NCBI GenBank assembly: GCA_026982035.1
Contig: JALSHW010000300.1
Coordinates: forward strand, 1 to 7,222
Source: Phycisphaerales bacterium
GTDB taxonomy: Bacteria; Planctomycetota; Phycisphaerae; Phycisphaerales; UBA1924
Direction of reading: 5' to 3'
Length of the DNA: 7,222 nucleotides
In this document: one piece after another, positions 5,043 through 7,222 of the stretch
How the letters are laid out: every line of letters begins with the position of its first letter
Position numbering within the stretch: the first letter of the stretch is position 1
Position numbers and translations under genes: made by a program
Notes under the pieces: model-generated
The model's database searches: none
Seen by the model: only the letters and a program-made list of their open reading frames with translations
What the model was told of the DNA's origin: nothing

Positions 5043-5070
5043 TCTTATCTAAGCGGTCTTGTCTAAGGCG
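5043..5070 (+). repeat. Imperfect tandem duplication of 14 nt at the propeller gene's stop codon
   Basis: TCTTATCTAAGCGG (5043-5056) is directly followed by TCTTGTCTAAGGCG (5057-5070), with 11 of 14 positions matching. The second unit includes the TAG stop (5063-5065) of the propeller gene. It lies in the 42-nt spacer before the hydrolase gene. Confidence 0.5.
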
Positions 5071-6361
5071 TGTAGTTCTCAAACTCGTTCATGGCCTTCT
5101 CAGCAATCATCGCCTGCCGAAGCTTTTTATACGCTTTGTCGATCTTCTTCATATCAATCGAAGCCACCCACATCTGCGAACTCGGACGATCCTCCCCCTC
5201 TCGAACCGCACCACGCTGAGAGGTCCACACCATCGTCTTCCCATCAGCCGTAAAAGCAGGCAACCCATCAAACCCTCTCGCATTGGTAATCCGCATCCGA
5301 GGCGTCTCATCCAGCGGATACTTCCCACTGGCATCCACACAAAACACCTCATAGTTCCCATGCGAAATCTCACTGCTCGCATAAAACAAATACTTCCCGT
5401 CAGGCGTATAAAACGGGCACCAGTTCACATGCGCATTGTCCGTGATCTGAATCTCCCGTTTGATCCCCACAACTTTCCCCGAATCATCAAACTTCAACGG
5501 GGCCACAAAAACCTGCAACACCTTGTCTCCCCGACGATCCGAACGATAACAAATCGACTTCCCATCAGGCGAAAAGAAAGGCCCCCCGTCATACCCCGGC
5601 TCAGCAACCAACTCAGTATGCGACCCATCCGTCGAATCAAAAATCCAAAGATCCCCATCATCATCCCCCGGCTCAAGCCGGGTGTACAACACAAACCGAC
5701 CATCAGGAGACCAAGACCCCTCCGCGTCGTACCCATCCCGCTCCCACATTTTAACAGGATCAGAATATCCAATCTCAGCACAGCACCCACCCTCGGCCGG
5801 CTCAAGTTCCATCGTCACAATGTCCATCTCCCGCGGAAACTGCCACGAATATTTCGAAGTCCCCCGTTGATACCCCGCCACATCTTCATTGGTCGGAGCC
5901 ACAAGCGTCGTCCCCAGCAGAATCTTCGATGAACTCCCCGGATAAAACCAGCCACAAGTGTTCGACGCCCCCTCATTGGTCACATTCGTCACATGCTCCA
6001 TCCCTGTTATATTCCCCTCGTCATCCCGCACAACATCGGCCACATACATCAAATAATGCGCCAACGCTTCTTCCCCATCTTTGGGCATCGGAATTCCCTG
6101 AAAGATAATCCGCGACCCATCATCCGAAAAATAAGACTCCCCGGCCTTCAAAAAATCATCCTCAAAAGTAATCTGACGATGCCCCGTCAAAAACACAGAT
6201 TCCTTACTCGTCCATTGGTCATCCCACTCAGGATTCGGATTCTCCGCCCCAGCGCCTGCAATCGACACAGAGCAGAACATCGAAACAGCAACACCCAATC
6301 CAAAGCCCAGAGAAAGGGCAGTCCGGGCACGATCAGAAGAAACGGATACACTTGTGTTCAT
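5063..6361 (-). CDS. Exported PD40/TolB-like beta-propeller protein
   Basis: A 432-residue protein with an N-terminal signal peptide: R11/R13 in the n-region, hydrophobic core ALSLGFGLGVAVSMFCSVSIA, and likely cleavage after AGA (37-39), before E40. No good lipobox surrounds C30. At least five PD40 blades are visible: FSDDGSRIIFQG (78-89), WSPDGRFVLYTR (217-228), FSPDGKSICYRS (263-274), YTPDGKYLFYAS (318-329) and FTADGKTMVWTS (370-381). The C-terminus is a Lys-rich helix. PD40 propellers usually act as periplasmic binding or scaffold domains, as in TolB; no catalytic residues are identifiable. ATG 6361 lacks a clear Shine-Dalgarno. A TTG at 6388, 10 nt after GGAGG (6399-6403), is a credible alternative adding nine residues. 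The start overlaps that of divergent rluA, and the AXE1-like hydrolase follows after 42 nt, suggesting one operon. Confidence 0.85.
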   Translation of the reverse strand: MNTSVSVSSDRARTALSLGFGLGVAVSMFCSVSIAGAGAENPNPEWDDQWTSKESVFLTGHRQITFEDDFLKAGESYFSDDGSRIIFQGIPMPKDGEEALAHYLMYVADVVRDDEGNITGMEHVTNVTNEGASNTCGWFYPGSSSKILLGTTLVAPTNEDVAGYQRGTSKYSWQFPREMDIVTMELEPAEGGCCAEIGYSDPVKMWERDGYDAEGSWSPDGRFVLYTRLEPGDDDGDLWIFDSTDGSHTELVAEPGYDGGPFFSPDGKSICYRSDRRGDKVLQVFVAPLKFDDSGKVVGIKREIQITDNAHVNWCPFYTPDGKYLFYASSEISHGNYEVFCVDASGKYPLDETPRMRITNARGFDGLPAFTADGKTMVWTSQRGAVREGEDRPSSQMWVASIDMKKIDKAYKKLRQAMIAEKAMNEFENYTP

Positions 6362-7169
6362 GGGTGATACTAGGTCTTCACGACGCAAATATCGAAATCC
6401 TCCAGCGATCGACGAGTCGATAATTCGCCGCGTCCAGACGGGCTCCATACCCACATTCCACTACGCCCCACCCCCAGGCCCAGTCCCCATCCTCTTCGAA
6501 GACGAATCCTTCGTCGTCGTCAACAAACCCGCTGGCCTCCTCTCCGTCCCAGGCATCGCACCCGAAAAACAAGACTGCGCCCGCTCCAGAATCCAGTCCC
6601 AATACCCACACGCCACAGGCCCCCTCACCGTCCACCGCCTCGACCTCTCCACCTCAGGCATCATGATCCTCGCACTCGACCCCAAAACCCACAAAAACCT
6701 CTCCAAACAATTCGAAGACCGCCACACCGCCAAACGCTACCTCGCACTCGTCGAAGGACACTTGAAATCAGACTCCGGCACCATCAACACCCCCATCCGA
6801 AAAGACATGGATGTCCGCCCACTCATGCTCGTCGACCACCTCCACGGCAAACCCTCCATCACCCACTACAAAATCCTGAATCACGAAACCCTCAACGACC
6901 AACCCGTCACCCGAATCGCCCTCGAACCCCACACCGGCAGAACCCACCAACTCCGCGTCCACTGCGCCCACCCAGCGGTGACAACAGTGGGGGCCCCATC
7001 CGACACCGAAACCACAGGCCTCAACGCCCCCATCGTCGGCGACGAACTCTACGGCCACAACATCGCCGCCCCAACAGCCAACCGCCTCATGCTCCACGCC
7101 TCCATGCTCACCATCCACCACCCCATCACAGGCAAACAACTCACCTTCAAAGCCCCCGACCCCTTCTAA
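6360..7169 (+). CDS. rluA: RluA-family pseudouridine synthase
   Basis: Isomerises uridine to pseudouridine in RNA; the closest resemblance is to E. coli RluA, which modifies 23S rRNA U746 and tRNA U32. The 269-residue product has ILFEDESFVVVNKPAGLLSVPG (44-65), SRIQSQYPHA (76-85), then VHRLDLSTSGIMILAL (91-106) with catalytic D95, RYLALVEG (126-133), the C-terminal HTGRTHQLRVH (191-201), and an ending RLMLHASMLTIHHP...LTFKAPDPF that closely parallels the E. coli protein. There is no S4 domain, as expected for RluA. It carries about 40 extra N-terminal residues and an insert after HCAHP (about 206-223) relative to E. coli. No other in-frame start exists before the first motif except GTG 6354. 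No Shine-Dalgarno is evident. The start codon overlaps that of the divergent propeller gene. A palindromic repeat follows the stop after 8 nt. Confidence 0.9.
   Translation: MGDTRSSRRKYRNPPAIDESIIRRVQTGSIPTFHYAPPPGPVPILFEDESFVVVNKPAGLLSVPGIAPEKQDCARSRIQSQYPHATGPLTVHRLDLSTSGIMILALDPKTHKNLSKQFEDRHTAKRYLALVEGHLKSDSGTINTPIRKDMDVRPLMLVDHLHGKPSITHYKILNHETLNDQPVTRIALEPHTGRTHQLRVHCAHPAVTTVGAPSDTETTGLNAPIVGDELYGHNIAAPTANRLMLHASMLTIHHPITGKQLTFKAPDPF
6408..6421. promoter_or_regulatory. Small palindrome upstream of the propeller gene (possible operator)
   Basis: ATCGAC-GA-GTCGAT is a perfect 6-2-6 palindrome inside the 5' part of rluA. It lies 46 nt upstream of the ATG of the divergent propeller gene, where its promoter would be expected. 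It could be chance within coding sequence. Confidence 0.2.
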
Positions 7170-7222
7170 TTCTTGCCCCTCCCCCGTCCTGACGGGGGAG
7201 GTGTCTGCGCAGCAGACAGAGG
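7170..7222 (+). repeat. Double-hairpin palindromic repeat, copy 3 (cut by window end)
   Basis: TTCTTGCCCCTCCCCC begins right after the rluA stop. The 11-bp inverted repeat occupies 7178-7188 and 7191-7201, followed by a second hairpin GTCTGC-GCA-GCAGAC (7203-7217) and AGAGG at the edge. The order is that of copies 1 and 2, with a different second stem. It could be the left end of another cassette or a solitary copy; the stem might also affect the rluA transcript end, although no T-run follows within the window. Confidence 0.85.

Overview
The window looks like a chromosomal segment of a mid-to-high-GC Gram-negative bacterium. Family resemblance and the types of dispersed repeat suggest a planctomycete, perhaps of the Phycisphaerae; this is an inference and no marker gene is present. 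It carries seven genes. Five lie on the minus strand, flanked by one plus-strand gene at each edge. The plus strand is C-rich over almost its whole length whichever strand is coding, so the minus strand is probably the replication leading strand.

Layout, left to right. Positions 1-669 (+) hold the 3' part of a multi-spanning membrane protein, probably a GT87/DUF2029-type glycosyltransferase. It overlaps tail-to-tail by 26 nt with fumarylacetoacetase (644-2029, -). Next comes a small DUF559 nuclease gene (2152-2559, -) bracketed by two inverted, roughly 65-70 nt double-hairpin repeats. It resembles a compact mobile cassette inserted between the fumarylacetoacetase gene and a conserved gene of unknown function (2669-3652, -). 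A 219-nt spacer (3653-3871) is built largely from three unrelated repeat-like sequences plus a polypyrimidine mirror repeat. Upstream on the minus strand follow an AXE1-like alpha/beta-hydrolase (3872-5020, -) and an exported PD40/TolB-like beta-propeller protein (5063-6361, -), probably co-transcribed. The propeller gene starts head-to-head with rluA (6360-7169, +), and the two start codons overlap in a CATG. A third copy of the double-hairpin repeat begins just after rluA and is cut by the window end.

Functionally, fumarylacetoacetase performs the last step of tyrosine/homogentisate breakdown, and the unknown protein may have been its operon partner before the nuclease cassette arrived. The propeller and hydrolase look like an envelope/hydrolytic pair, and RluA is rRNA/tRNA modification housekeeping. 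The most interesting feature is the DUF559 nuclease with its flanking structured repeats, an arrangement reminiscent of RAYT transposases and their REP sequences but with a different nuclease fold. No tRNA, rRNA, CRISPR array or canonical rho-independent terminator was seen.
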